From Rhabdophis nuchalis (lineage: Eukaryota > Chordata > Lepidosauria > Squamata > Natricidae): 64,000 bases of DNA. Positions 9,800 through 21,729 of the stretch are shown here, piece by piece. Both the position numbers and the translations under genes were made by a program. The notes under the pieces were generated by a model. That model had not been told where the DNA came from and did not search any database. It saw only the letters and a list, made by a program, of their open reading frames with translations. How positions within the stretch are numbered: the first letter of the stretch is position 1; each line of letters starts with the position of its first letter. The DNA lies in NCBI GenBank assembly GCA_039707465.1, contig CM077644.1, positions 188,666,462 through 188,730,461 of the forward strand. Direction: 5' to 3'.

Positions 9800-12366
9800 G
9801 CCAGAGGAAGACAATCCCATAGATGACACTCACACCGGGGGACACACACTGGACTTAATTTTTGCCTCTGGCCAGTGGCAGAGTGATCTAGGAGTAGGGG
9901 ATTTAGCCATCGTACCCCTGTCATGGTCTGATCACTCTCTCCTCCGGCTTGACTTCCCAACCGCTACACCCCACTGCAGGGAGGCGGAACCAGAGGTACC
10001 AAGATGGTTCCGCCCCAGGTGCCTGATGGACCCAGAGAGGTTCCAGACAGAGCTTGGGCCACCACCTGTGACCTTGACCCGCGACTCGACTGAGGACCTA
10101 GTGACCGCATGGAATAGTGCGGCCATGGGGGCCTTGGACCAGGTCGCACCCATGCGGCCTCTCACGTGGCGCTGATGCACCCTGGCCCCTTGGCTTTCCG
10201 AGGAGCTGAGGGTGATGAAGTGAGACAAGAGATGCCTAGAGAAGATTTGGAGGTCCACACGGTCCGAATCTGAACGAACACAGGTAAGATCCCATTTAAG
10301 GACGTGCCTAGTGGCGATAAGAGCGGCGAAACGCAATTACTGCGCCGCTCTTATCGCATCCGCAGATAACTGCCCTGCCGCCCTGTTCAGGGACCTGCTC
10401 CCTCCTTCAACAGAGGCTGCGGGAAGCTCCTTTACAGGGCAGAGCAGAGGAATTTGGAGAGTATCTGCAGGATAAAATAGTTCAGATCCGGAGCGAGTTG
10501 TCTTCCAATGAAACTAGTCTAGGCGGACCGTCCGAGGCAGGTCTTGAGACCGTATTATGGGAAGAGTTCGACTTTGTCACTTCCGATGATATGGACAGGT
10601 TGACTAGGCGACTAAACGCCACCACATGTTTATTGGACCCGTGTCCCTCCTGGCTTGTACTGGCATCCTGGGAGGTTACACGAGGCTGGCTCCAGGAAAT
10701 AGTGAACGCTTCTTTGAGTGAGGGTTTCTTGCTGGCCGCCTTGAAAGATGTGGTGGTGAGACCCCTCCTCAAGAAGCCTTCCCTGGACCCAGCATTGTTA
10801 GTAAATTATCGCCCGGACTCCAACCTTCACTTTCTTGCGAAGGTTGTAGAGAGTGTGGTGGCACAGCAATTCCCCCGACACCTGGAGGAAATTGCCTATC
10901 TGGACCCGCACCAGTCTGGCTTCCGACCTGGGCACAGCACTGAGACGGCATTGGTCGCGTTGGTAGATGATCTCTGGAGGGCCCGTGATAGAGGTTGCTC
11001 CTCTATCCTGGTCCTATTAGACCTCTCAGCGGCTTTTGATACCATCGACCATGGTATCCTGTTGCACCGTCTGTAGGGGTTGGGGGTGGGAGGCACCGTT
11101 TTATGGTGGTTCTCCTCCTACCTCTCCGATCGGTCGCAATTCGTGTTGGCAGGAGGCCAGAGGTCGACCTCGAGGCCCCTCACATGTGGGGTACCTCAGG
11201 GGTCGGTCCTCTCGCCACTCCTGTTCAACACCTATATGGAGCCGCTGGGTGAGATCATCCGTGGTTTTGGGGTAGAGTACCATCAGTACACTGATGATAC
11301 GCAGCTGTACATATCTACCCCAAACCACCCCAACGATGCCATTGAAGTGATGTCCCAGTGTCTGGAGGCCGTGCAGATCTGGATGGGGAGTAACAAACTT
11401 CGACTCAACCCGTCCAAAACCGAGTGGCTGTGGTTTCCGACATCCTGGTACAGCCAATTGATTTCATCACTGGCCATCGGGGGCGAGTCATTAGCCCCCG
11501 TGGAAATGGCGCATAACTTAGGCGTCCTCCTGGACTCTCAGCTGTCCATGGATGACCATGTGACGGCCGTGGCCAGGGGGGCTTTTTACCAGGTACGCCA
11601 GCTCCGCCCCTTTCTCGACTGGGATGCCCTCCGCACTGTCACTCAAGCACTTGTTATGTCCTGCCTAGACTACTGTAATGCTCTCTACATGGGGCTCCCC
11701 TTGAGGTGCACTCGGAGACTACAGTTGGTACAGAATGCTGCCGCACGGGGGATTTTGGGAGCCTCACGGCATTCCCACATAACACCTCTCCTGCGCGAGA
11801 TGCACTGGCTACCTGTGGCTTTCCGGGTGCGCTTCAAGGTGCTGGTAACCATCTTTAAAACGCTCCATGGCACGGAGCCTAGTTATTTGCGGGACCGCCT
11901 CCTACCACATACATCTCTTCGGCCGATCCACTCCCATAGGTAGGGCCTTCTCCGGGTGCCGTCGGCCAGGCAGTGCCAGTTGGCGACCCCCAGGGGAAGG
12001 GTCTTCTCTGTGGCGGGCCCAGCCCTCTGGAACGACCTACCCCCCGAACTTCGGACCACCACGGACCTCCGCCTCTTCCGCCAACGTCTTAAGACCCATC
12101 TCTTTCACCTAGCCCGCCTAGCCTAGACCCCGTGACCATTTTTAAAGACTGAGTTTTAATGACTTTTAACCTTTGGTAACTTTTATTATTTTAGTGGTAT
12201 TTTAGCACAGGTTATTTTCAAATTTAATTATATTTTCACGTTTGTAGTTGTATTTATTTGTATGTTTGTATATCTACATTTTTAATTTTCCTATGCACCG
12301 CCCTGAGTCCCTTCCGGGAGATAGGAGCAGTATAAAAATGAAATGAAATAAATAAATAAATAACTG
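9800..12366 (+). mobile_element. L2 LINE, 5' truncated, retaining EN C-terminus and RT
   Basis: This is the longest mobile element in the window. It begins inside the endonuclease domain (HTGGHTLDLIFASG then SWSDHSLL, the SDH catalytic motif, about 9,826-9,950). It passes through a linker with stops, contains the full RT (10,441-12,126), then a 3' UTR with a weak stem-loop near 12,296-12,335 and a short (AAAT)n-like tail. L2 rather than CR1 is chosen from [15 protein letters not shown] and the C-terminal HSHITPLLREMHWLPVAFR block. No target duplication was found. Confidence 0.88.
10441..12126 (+). pseudogene. L2 reverse transcriptase frame with two premature stops
   Basis: One reading frame runs from 10,441 to a natural-looking TAG at 12,124-12,126, broken only by TAG at 11,074-11,076 and TAG at 11,941-11,943. 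RT motifs in order: [15 protein letters not shown] (finger), [26 protein letters not shown] (motif A), GVPQGSVLSPLLFNTY (motif B), HQYTDDTQLY (motif C, here YTDD instead of the usual YADD), NPSKTEW, then a C-terminal domain. The stop at 11,941 sits where sister copies encode Glu after SHR. Upstream of 10,441 the linker carries further stops. The protein would make cDNA at the nicked target in an active element; this copy cannot. Confidence 0.85.
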
Positions 12367-13699
12367 ACATTTCTGAGTTCTCAGGTTGTGATTTTTATTC
12401 TATCAACTTTCAACATCATGTTAAACAGCTGTCTCGATGTTTGAAAGCAAAGATCGTTTATTCTTACAAAGCAGGGAAAATATGGTATATGTGGGTATTC
12501 TTCCAGATAACAATTTCAACAGCAAGAAGCACTATTAGGAAGTTACATGGAATTCTTGAAATCTGCTATATTCACTATTTTTAAATTTTTGTATCTGTAA
12601 ACAATTGCACACAATTGTTGCCTGTACTGAAAGTGGAGAAAGAGGCTGTGTTTACTTTTGTGCCATGGATGTGGTTGTGTGAGCTTATATTCACTTAGGG
12701 GTTCATTGCAACATAAATTTGACCAGTTTTGCATGCAACTGTATTTCCTCCGTGTCAGTTTCCTTAAATCAATGCAGACTGATACACAGAAACAGAACAT
12801 AGCTGGACATATGACCTGCAGAATTACTGTAGCTTCAGTGACTACGCAGAAACAGACAAGAGGGAAGGCAAAAAATACACCAGTAACTTGTTTTTCATAG
12901 ATGTGTGAAGAGGTAAGCAAACAATTCGTTTGAAGCAAAAGCAAAATGAATTCTGCAGTGGTAAGTTCTATTTCATAAACTTGTTGGTTTTTTGAGATCA
13001 TCAGTGGTTATGTGACTTTTTTTCTTGCACTTGCAAAAACTTTTGATGAAGACTCCTGTGATGGAGGCTAATTTTAAGGATCAAAAAGTGGCTAATGAAC
13101 AGAGTAAATAGGACAAAAGTTAAATCTAGGTAGCATTTTTGGCAGCAACATGGCAGTAGGTTGCCATTGTTCTTGGTGTGTGTTTGGATCTTACAGTTTC
13201 ATTTATTTATAGCCTTGGGATTTTGTATTGGTTCTATCCAAGTATTAAGCAGGTCTGACTTGACTTAGCTTTTTAAAAAATCAGCTAAAAGCCAACCATA
13301 ATTAAGCTACTGAGCCCAATGAGGATCTGGAAGAAGTCATTTGAATCTTAGCTAAGCAATCTGTAGTCATTACACCATCAGTTCTTCAGAAATATATGGG
13401 AACTTCTCGTTTTCTCGAAGTCTCTGTTTGCATTTTAAGTTACTTCTTAAAATGCAGATCAACTTGTATTATCTTTTAATTTTAAACTACAGCAGACCCT
13501 TCTGCATCCAGCTACTTAGTGGCTTCACAGCCAAAACTGCATAGGGAGACGAAAGAAAAACCACAACAAAATCCCTCATAAATCAATACTTTAAAAAAAC
13601 TCAAAAGAAAATAAGAAAGGGGAGACTAAAAGGAACTCGGGGGCACGAAGCAAAAACTCCGGCAGAAATAGATGCAAGAAGTCCTTTACTCTGGAGTAG
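12367..13699. other. No recognised element
   Basis: I see no repeat, exon or motif I can name. Open frames of 152 codons (minus, 12,543-13,001) and 80 codons (plus) overlap each other with no recognisable domain and are treated as chance. Confidence 0.5.
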
Positions 13700-14360
13700 C
13701 GATGCCACACCCAGTGCTCCGCCAAACGAATATTTGCCCTTGCAGCCTGAGAAGACGCGATGAGAAACGGCAGCCTTCCAGCAAGTGCATCGAGCGGACG
13801 AAGCCTCCCCCACCTCCCCGTCAGGTTTTTTCTACCTGACGCTTGGCCCGGTGACCTATCCCGTGTGCGCTTCCGTCTCTGTCCACTAGGGGTCCCCTTT
13901 CTCCCAAAGGCCATATGTCCTCCCGCTCTCCTAGCTCCCGCCCGCCCCTTGTCCAGTCCAATGCTCTCAGCCGGGCGAGCAGAAATCGGCGGCTGTCACT
14001 CTGCAGAGTCCGCCCCGCCCCTTTCCCCCGGTCTTCCCTCTGCTGGCGCTGCCCGCCGTGTAGCCGAGGCTAGCCGCACTCGCTAAGAGGTCAATGAATT
14101 GGCAGGGGCTGGGCGAGAGGGACGCCTCTGCGTGTTGGGATCCCTGTCCCTCCAGCCGGCTTGGGTGAATGATGCGGCTGCCCAAAGCCGGGAGAACGGC
14201 GGCTTGAGAGCGGGACCCTTCCCGAGGAATGACCAGGGGGTGTGCGAGCGCCGGAGGAGGGTGAGTCCCCGCATCAGGCCCCGGGGTTTCTCTCGGCTTA
14301 GCCTAAGGCGGTCGGTCTCGGTGGACTGGAAGGCTCGGGATTCAATTGCCCAGAGCCCGG
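13700..14360 (+). promoter_or_regulatory. CpG-island-like promoter region
   Basis: GC content and CpG density rise sharply against AT-rich flanks. Many CGCC, GCCG and CCGCC clusters and GC-box-like CCGCCC/CCCCGCCCC strings lie at about 13,930-14,060. No TATA box is apparent. Unlike the GC-rich block at 32.1 kb it has no terminal inverted repeats or target duplication, so a host promoter is the best reading. It may fire in both directions. Confidence 0.65.
14050..14260 (+). ncRNA. Candidate noncoding first exon (5' UTR) of an unassigned gene
   Basis: The island contains AGG|GTGAGT, a near-ideal splice donor with the cut after 14,260. Upstream sequence to about 14,050 is GC rich, and the open frames there look like GC-rich chance frames. 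A 5' UTR exon followed by a long first intron fits. From remembered vertebrate order next to C5orf63, MARCHF3 or MEGF10 are candidates; orientation and order cannot be checked here. The exon start is a guess. It belongs to an mRNA leader rather than a standalone RNA gene. Confidence 0.4.
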
Positions 14361-17050
14361 AGTTTGCACCGCCACCGCCAGATTTGGGGTTGTTAACTGT
14401 TCTTACAACTTATTCTCCACCTATAAGTGTCAGTGGGCTCCGTGTAGTAATAATAATAATGGGCAAAGATTGCTACCCGAGGAGGAAAAGCCCTGTTACT
14501 TTCTGTCCCCTTGATTCTTTCTCTTTATCTGACCAAAAAACATAACCTGGTGTGGTTTCGTTTTTCTGGCATGATCATATACAAGTAGTAGACGGGGCAA
14601 CGGTGGAAAAAAATAAATAAAATCAGTTACAAGTGGATAGGATCCAAAAGATGAAAACTTTTCCCCCTCAAAAAAAGTGGCTTCCCACTTTGCAATAATG
14701 ATCATCCCAATATTTAGGTGTCGATTCTTGTGGCTCCAAGGGAGAATAGGTTTGGGAGGCTTAACCAGCACTGTGAATGTTTCTGACTGTAATTGGATAA
14801 TTGTCTTCCCTAAAGAAAAATGCGGATGTATAGAAAGCTTCTGAAACTGACAGATGAGATGGAAATCTTGTGTTCTAAATGCACATCTGTGCATTTTTAT
14901 TACATGGTGTACCCACCTATATATTAAAAGAGGCATGCCCTTGTGTATACAAATATAACCCTTCCCATGGCAACAATTTACTAGCAAAAACAAGCTGACA
15001 GAAGCTAAATAGCCTGAGCTAAAATGTCACCCCACCTTGATCTGTCTTTTCCTTCTGTCCTAGAATAGCAACTGTCAAGAATAGTGGGGGGTGGGAGAGA
15101 GACAGGAGGGGATGGGTGGGAGGAAAGGAACTGTCCTTTATTTCTACTGCTTATTTTGTTCTTTCTTTCCTTTTGGGTAGTTGCATTTGGATTCCACCCC
15201 CCATCCCCCTCCCCTGGCCCCATGTGCAAATGTTTAAAATGTTGACAGCAAATGTTGCCACTGCTAACCCTTGTCAGATAGTATTTCTGCATATCTCTTG
15301 CTTGCTTCTTTTGTATGAGTGCATGTAAGTGCCTCTGGAGAGGTGAATGATATGGATGTAGTATTCTTGTTTGCCTCCCTTTGTTTATGCCAAATGATGG
15401 GCCATAATGTGTGTAACAAGAATGCAGTTCCGAATGCCAAGTTTTGAACTTCCCCTGGGTGGATGGGGAGAGATTGGCCACTGTGTGTGTACTATGTGTG
15501 TGTTCTCTTCTCTGGAATTGTGTACAAGTCTGAGTCTGCCTGTGTCCGTGAACTTTACAAGCATTCCGTTCAGTGCCGCTCAGTGCGGATTCCAGCCAGC
15601 TCCCTGGTTTACAGCCTGCAGTTTGCTACGCGGCCCATCTGTTAAAACACACTCCAGCTACTGCTGACAAATCCAGGCAAACATAGCAAAAAAAAAGCAA
15701 GAGCCTGCTTCCTGATCGTAAACCGTCATAATTGGAAATGGTAAAGGACAAAATCCGATTGTCAACCGAACTTGATTCTAAATAAAGGCGCTTAGAACGT
15801 CACCTTGAAAAGAATGTTTCGAGGTTTGTTTGTTTTTTAAAAATATAAATCTAAAGGCTAACATCCTGCCAAATCAAGTTCCATTGTTGCCGTCGTTTCC
15901 TGCCAAATTGATTTTAATGATACGCTTCTGTGAGGGCTTGGTTTGCCTGGACTGTTTTGAGGCTGAGAGGCAATTAAGTGTTATCTAATTAATGGAAATG
16001 TTGCACAGCATTTCTCCATCAAATTTTAACTGATTAATGAAATGCTGCTGCGTAGGCATCCCTACCAAACTGGTAATCCAAAGCATGGCCATAGAGCTGA
16101 GTCTGAATCAGACAGAACTTGCTTGTACTTGGAGATTCATGAGAATTAAGAATGCGAGCACTTGGTTGATGCCAAGCATTCTAGAATCGAAGAAGCCCAG
16201 GCTAAGGGTTTTCTGTCTTAAGAACACTGTTTGCCCAGCAGAACCTTAAAAAAACTCTTGGTGACTTTTTAAATTGAAAGAGCGTGCCCCCATTGGAGTG
16301 ACAGTGGGGGAAAATTTTCCTGTGCTTTCTGGCTTTTTGTTTGCATCAGCTATTAGAAATGATGTCCCTGTTCAGCAGGACATTATTGCACGTAGCAGCA
16401 ATTCATTATGTAAGACATCTGTATTTAAAATAAGTTTGCTCCCCACAATTGTAAAAGCTTCAAGGGAGGGGGAATTTCAAAGGCAATTTCAAACATTTTT
16501 AAAGGACATAAAGAATGTCATAATAGAAGAACTTGGTGAATGTCTGTGACATCTCCACACCGTTCCTACTTGCCACTCTCTAGCACAGTAGTGTGCTTGT
16601 AGCAAAACAGGTGCAGCAGAGTTATTTCTTGGAAGAATGATTATTTAATAATTAATTTTCCAGGAAATACATCTACTGTTTTTAAGTGCTATTGTAGTGA
16701 ATAGCAGTTCCCTACAATAGCCGGTGAAGTGCCTGCTGCGATAATGGAATTTGGTTAATTCAGTCTTAGCTGAAAAGCCTTTTGAGGAAAATTACAGCAT
16801 CTGGAAAAGGTCTTGAGTAAGTACTCAGAGGATTGTGTAGTATGGTCATTAATTCAAAAATAACATATCTTCGTCTGAACCCTGGCTTTTGAATGCTCAC
16901 CTCCAGAATAATTGCTTCAGCATTAAAAGATTTTCTTTTCAGTTTTTTAAAGTATGAGAAGCAACAAGAGAAAAGTTCATTTATGCCCAGTTTGAGATTT
17001 CCCTTATTAATATAACATGCATATCGTTAAGATCTCAGTTTAATTAATTG
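14361..17050. other. Repeat-poor stretch downstream of the CpG island
   Basis: No transposon is recognised here, unusual for this window. It includes ATTA-rich motifs around 15,980-16,040 (CTAATTAATGG, GATTAATGAAATG) and a GGGTGGGAG-rich run near 15,090-15,130. It could hold intron-1 regulatory elements. That is inference from the absence of repeats. Confidence 0.35.
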
Positions 17051-17062
17051 CTACTATAATGG

Positions 17063-17285
17063 ATGAGAGCCAGTTTGTGTAGTGGTTAAGGCATCAGGCT
17101 TGAAATCAGGAGATTATGGATTTTAGTCCTATCTTAAGTACAAACCCAGCTGGGTGATCTTTGGCCATTCCCTCTCTCTCAGCCCTAGGAAGGAGGTAAT
17201 GGCAAACTACTTCTGGGAAACCCTGCTAAGAAAACCTCAGGGCTTCTGCAGGCAGTTCCAGAGAATTAGACACAGCTATTGTAGG
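17063..17285 (+). mobile_element. tRNA-derived squamate SINE (Sauria-type)
   Basis: It has the tRNA-related head GCCAGTTTGTGTAGTGGTTAAG with an A-box-like block, a decayed B-box area (GATTTTAGTCC), and the body CTGGGTGATCTTTGG...GGCAAACTACTTCTG typical of this SINE. An AT-rich tract follows the end. Confidence 0.75.
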
Positions 17286-17690
17286 AAAACATTGGAAGAC
17301 AAAAATATAATTGATAAGTCTCTTTGCATAGTTCTGTTTGTATTAATAGTAATTTTATTAAACATTACAATTAAAAAGATAACTAATACAAGCTACAAAG
17401 AATATCACGAAAGAATAGAAAGGAGAAGGAAGGAGAAATATATAAAGAAACTTTAAAAAGAAGGAACAAATAAGAATATATTTTAAAAATATGTAAAGAA
17501 ATGACTTATCCCTTCATCACAAGTATACACAATTTTAGCAACTTATCACTCTCTTAAAATACAACAAATGATATTTTCTTCCCCTGTCTCATATCTTATA
17601 TATAAACAGATTCTTAAAGCGAATAAAGGCAAATATAAGTCCCAGGATAATGTTGAAAGATCCAATCTGGGCCAGTCACTGGGACCAGAG

Positions 17691-17985
17691 CAGTGGTGGG
17701 TTCTGGACCCCATTCCAACTGGTACGGTTGCAATAGGGCCCTGTGTCATCCATATGGATGTGTGCATCACACGCATGCATTTTACCCTCCAGTGACGCCT
17801 CTGCGATGCTCCATCTGCTTGGCAGAGCGTCACGCAGGCGCTGTATGTACCGAAGAGTTTAAAGACAGGTAAGAGTGCAGTCGGGCAAGTGGGCCCTCCA
17901 GAGCATCTTACCAGAATGGTACCCAGTGCTCCAGGCAGGCACCAGTACACCCATACCGGGGTGTACCATCTGCAACCCACCACTG
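17691..17985. mobile_element. hAT-type MITE (CAGTGGTGGGTTC ends)
   Basis: It starts CAGTGGTGGGTTCTGG and ends GCAACCCACCACTG, an inverted repeat. The 8-bp flanks are gaccagag (17,683-17,690) and gatcagag (17,986-17,993), 7 of 8 matching. Same family as 45,476, 47,527 and 63,015. Noncoding. Confidence 0.88.
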
Positions 17986-18532
17986 GATCAGAGGTTTAGT
18001 TTTCTGAGCTTTTGGACTTGTGCTGGAGCCTAACCTCAGGGCACTTCTCTCTAACGGAATGTGGGCTTTCAATTCTATGTAGTGTGTAGTATTTGTGTGG
18101 TGCCTGATTGTGTGTGGCTTTTAAAAAATTGTTGATGGGAGTGTTGATGGCCAACTATGTAGTTGGTTGTTGTTTCTTTGATCTGCCAGGTCCTCAGCTT
18201 CTAAATACCTGATAAGCTGGTGGTGAATCAGCACTCTGTTGACCGACAAGGGACCTGTTTCCCAGGCTTTAGTGCCGTGGCTACCTTTGTACCTGCTCAA
18301 CCAACAATTTTAGTAGCTGCAAAATTAAATGTATATCCTTGTTCATTGCAATGTGATGCTATCTATAACTTTGGGTCTCCTTGTCTGATCTTGGTTGTTC
18401 AGTCCTGTTCAGCAAAAAAAAATCCATGATGAGTTAACAGAGATAGCATAACATCCTTAATTGCTCAAATAAACACACTTCATATTTCTTTCTTTTATTT
18501 GTAACAATCTTAAACTTTAAACCAGTGTTTCT

Positions 18533-18654
18533 CAACCATGACAACTTGAAGATGCGTTACTTCAACTCCCAGAATTCTTCAGAGAACATCTAGCTGGGGA
18601 ATTCTCGGAGTTGAAGTCCATACATTCTCAGGATACCAAGGTTGAGAAACACTG
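18533..18654. mobile_element. Hairpin hAT-type MITE, degraded (122 bp)
   Basis: It starts CAGTGTTTCTCAACC and ends GGTTGAGAAACACTG, with the CTCCCAGAATTC core of the 135-bp hairpins, but is shortened and partly mismatched. Flanks ctttaaac and ctttaatt match at 6 of 8. Confidence 0.8.
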
Positions 18655-18659
18655 CTTTA

Positions 18660-21485
18660 ATTTCTTCAAATATTATCATAGAACTTGATTTCATTTTTTC
18701 TTTATCCCTTCCCACAAAATTCTTCAAAACAGATCTCTTTTGTAAGTCCAATATAGGAAAGTTATCTAAGTCACTCTTTTGGTTTGTTATTTGTATATCC
18801 CTTTTTATTATTAAAATTTCAGCTAGTTTCATGTGTATATACACTGTAGCATCTTTTTTTATTTTATTCTTTTAGCCTGTCATTTTTAAAACCATTTCCA
18901 GATAAGTCTGTTTTGACTGTAAATCCTCTATTTTTTTTTAAAATGGCCAATCTATAAATGGCAGAAATTCTTAAAATTAACTTCTGAGTTCTTGTCACAA
19001 ATATCCTTCCCTTCCTTAGAAAAGGAAGTATATGAACCCAGTGTTCTTTTAAAGGCACCAATCATTGTTTGAGCAACATGGTTATTTCCTCATCTCTCAA
19101 GCTCTAAGCCCACTGGAAACCACTATCTTGCAGTAGGAGGAGCAACTGCCTGGAGCAGTTGGGGGCAGTCTCAAGTCCTCTCTTTGTCTGGAGAAGAATT
19201 ATGAAGAGCAGGTCTTCTCGTTGGCTTTCATTCTGCTGCAACCTTAAATTTCCCATTTATTCCTGGAAATCCCCACAGAGTTCTGATGATAAGACTGATC
19301 CCTACATTAAACTAAATACGTGATGGAATTATTCCACATCCACATTTAGGTTCTTGTGTATAGTCGGATTTGAAGCTTACAATTTTTAGTACTTCTTATA
19401 ATGATGTATGCAAAATTGCAAGTGACTTATGCAAAATGACAATATTTTATGTCCTCTATAGCCCTGAATGTATAACTTAAAGCCCTTTGAAATGCATAAT
19501 TTTCCTGGATGACAACTTACACTTTTGAAAATGCCCTCTTCAGTCTTGTCCTCTTTTTGCATCTGACTATGTCCTTAGAGTGACCTTGTTCTATATGTAA
19601 GTGTTGTCCTTGCTGTATTATAGAATGGGACTGAGAAGGAATAATTTGTCCAAGAAGAAATCATTGGTTGAGGACAGAGACAAGTGTCAAACCCTCATTT
19701 TTCAAAGTTTGATTTGGAAAAAAAAGATCAAACCTCATACGTTTTCCTGGTCTTGCATGAGAACTTTTGAGTTTTCATATAAGAAATCATATTTCAGTAG
19801 AGAGATCATCCCAGTCCTGCAAATTTTCAATTATTGAGATTTTAAATTTTTTTTAAAAAAGGCATTGGCTTTCATGCCAAAAATGTTATGATATCATTCA
19901 CCTGAACAGGTGGGCAATCCCTGTCTTAGCCAATGTAGAACAAGCATCTGAAGATAATGTAGCTGACCATCTGTGCTGTTAGACCATGCAAGACAGTGAG
20001 ATTTGGTCTTTAAAATAGAACTCTAGCTGCTTGCTAGTTCTTCATGGGTGCTCTGGTGACAGCTGAAGCATAAGCCATCAGCCTCATCTGTCATCTGACA
20101 GGGAAATGATGAGGCTGTAATGCCGACCTTGAATAATTTTATGCCAAGTGAAGCATATACAAGTCTGAGCACTGGACTGGACTCCAAATTGATTTAGGAG
20201 AAGCTGTGGCTTTCTAGCAGCTCTAAAATTATTTGGGTCTGATCAGATTGAAATACTGTAACTTTGTTTCCTTTCATAAACACACTGAAACCTACACTTA
20301 GTCTAATTATTTTAGAAACAGCTACTTCAGCACGTAATAGGGCTATGCTGCCCATGGTGCAAATAAACCAGCTTCAAGACTTGCAGGGGAGGTATATAAA
20401 TAGCTAATAAGATTTCGGATGCATTATTTATATAACTCCTTAGTAGCCAATATTCCTTGTCATCAGGTCCTTAAGCATAGAAGTTTCAAGTACTTTTTAA
20501 TTCATCTTCAGTTATTATAAATTTGATTTGTTATTCTACGAATGCAGGACTTTGACTTGTTTCAATCAAATCTGTTTCTACCACAGAGGCTGTATAAGGG
20601 GAAATGTTGCAGACGATTATGAGCTGTCAGACATTCACTGTTGTACTAATGTTATTCTATAAAACAAAGAAGACATTTGTAGTCCTGAAGGTTTGCTGAA
20701 CTGCAATTTCTGTCATCCTTTGCATTGGCTATATTGATTGCAATTGTTGGGAATTGTAGTTCCACCGGAACAAGTAGCCACCGTTGTCTTTGACGTGGGC
20801 ACTAACTTCATAATGATGAAAAAAGTGACTGTAAATCTTCACTGTAGAACAATCTGATACAAACAAGGATGAGATATATGCAACTTCTGAAGAACCCCGG
20901 GCAGTATAGACAAGAAGTTTTATGTTCAGGTCAGTAGCAACTGCTAGCTTTGAGGATATCCTTAAATGTTCAGGCAAGTCATCAAGTTTCATCTTCGGGG
21001 TGGAAGTAAAACAAAAACTATAATTATCCTTAAAACTGACAATTAAGATTCTGAAGGGTGGAGAGTGTCTGCCTTTTAGGACCAACTATCAACAGTAAAG
21101 GAACAAGTAGTTGAGTCAAATCTTTATTAGGGTCATAGACCGGGATAAGGAAAGGCTCTAAATCAGGGAAAAGTAGAGAAGCAAAGAGAGAGAAAAAGAC
21201 AACCAACACCAAGGTAGACAGATTCAGTTACAATGGCGATGAGTGCACAATTGGGAGATTTGAAAGAACAGGTTAGGGTAGTTTGTTATGGAGAAAAATC
21301 TACTTTTCTGGGTGCAAGGAATTCATAATGACTTGATGGCATGTAATCAATTAATTAATTCTTGCCATATCTGAAACCTCACATTAAAAGAGACTGTAGC
21401 CTGGCCTTTTTTGGATTACTTCATATGTATTAAATGCTTTAAAAAATCTGTAATAATAATAATTTTGTTTATTTAATCAATTTAT
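18660..21485. other. No recognised element
   Basis: No named repeat or exon is seen. A 118-codon minus frame (20,729-21,085) has no known domain; the patch GGGAATTGTAGTTCCACCGG near 20,748 recalls MITE ends, but no partner was found. Confidence 0.45.
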
Positions 21486-21489
21486 ATGG

Positions 21490-21725
21490 CCACGAGCGGT
21501 GCAGTAGCCTAGAGCTGAAGACACTCGCATCCCACTCGAAAGGTTGAGAGTTCAATCCTAGGCAGCGGCACATATTTCTCTATCACGGCGCAAAGAAAAA
21601 ATATCTGCTGAGAACTCCACATAGGCATCAGGAAGGGCATCTGGCAAGCAAATGTTCAGCTCCACTCTGTCACCCTGACTCCAGTCCAAAACAAGGGATT
21701 AAGGGTTGTAAAAAGAAAAAAATAA
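21490..21725 (+). mobile_element. tRNA-derived SINE, second family
   Basis: A tRNA-like head has an A-box-like GCAGTAGCCTAGAG and a B-box-like GGTTGAGAGTTCAATCC spaced as in a Pol III promoter. The body contains CATCAGGAAGGGCATCTGGC and an A-rich end. It differs from the Sauria-type SINE. Confidence 0.7.
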
Positions 21726-21729
21726 TAAA

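Noticed and set aside
11080..11943. 287-codon frame as a possible host reverse-transcriptase-like gene
   Set aside because: It is one segment of an L2 LINE with in-frame stops at both sides and a LINE 3' UTR.
12543..13001. 152-codon minus frame with several Cys
   Set aside because: No recognisable domain, no splice or promoter context, overlapped by another frame; treated as chance.
14099..14545. 148-codon open frame starting in the CpG island
   Set aside because: It reads across the GTGAGT donor into AT-rich sequence, has no domain, and fits a 5' UTR region better.
20729..21085. 118-codon minus frame, possible exon or processed pseudogene
   Set aside because: No domain recognised and no poly(A) or target duplication seen; not enough to call.
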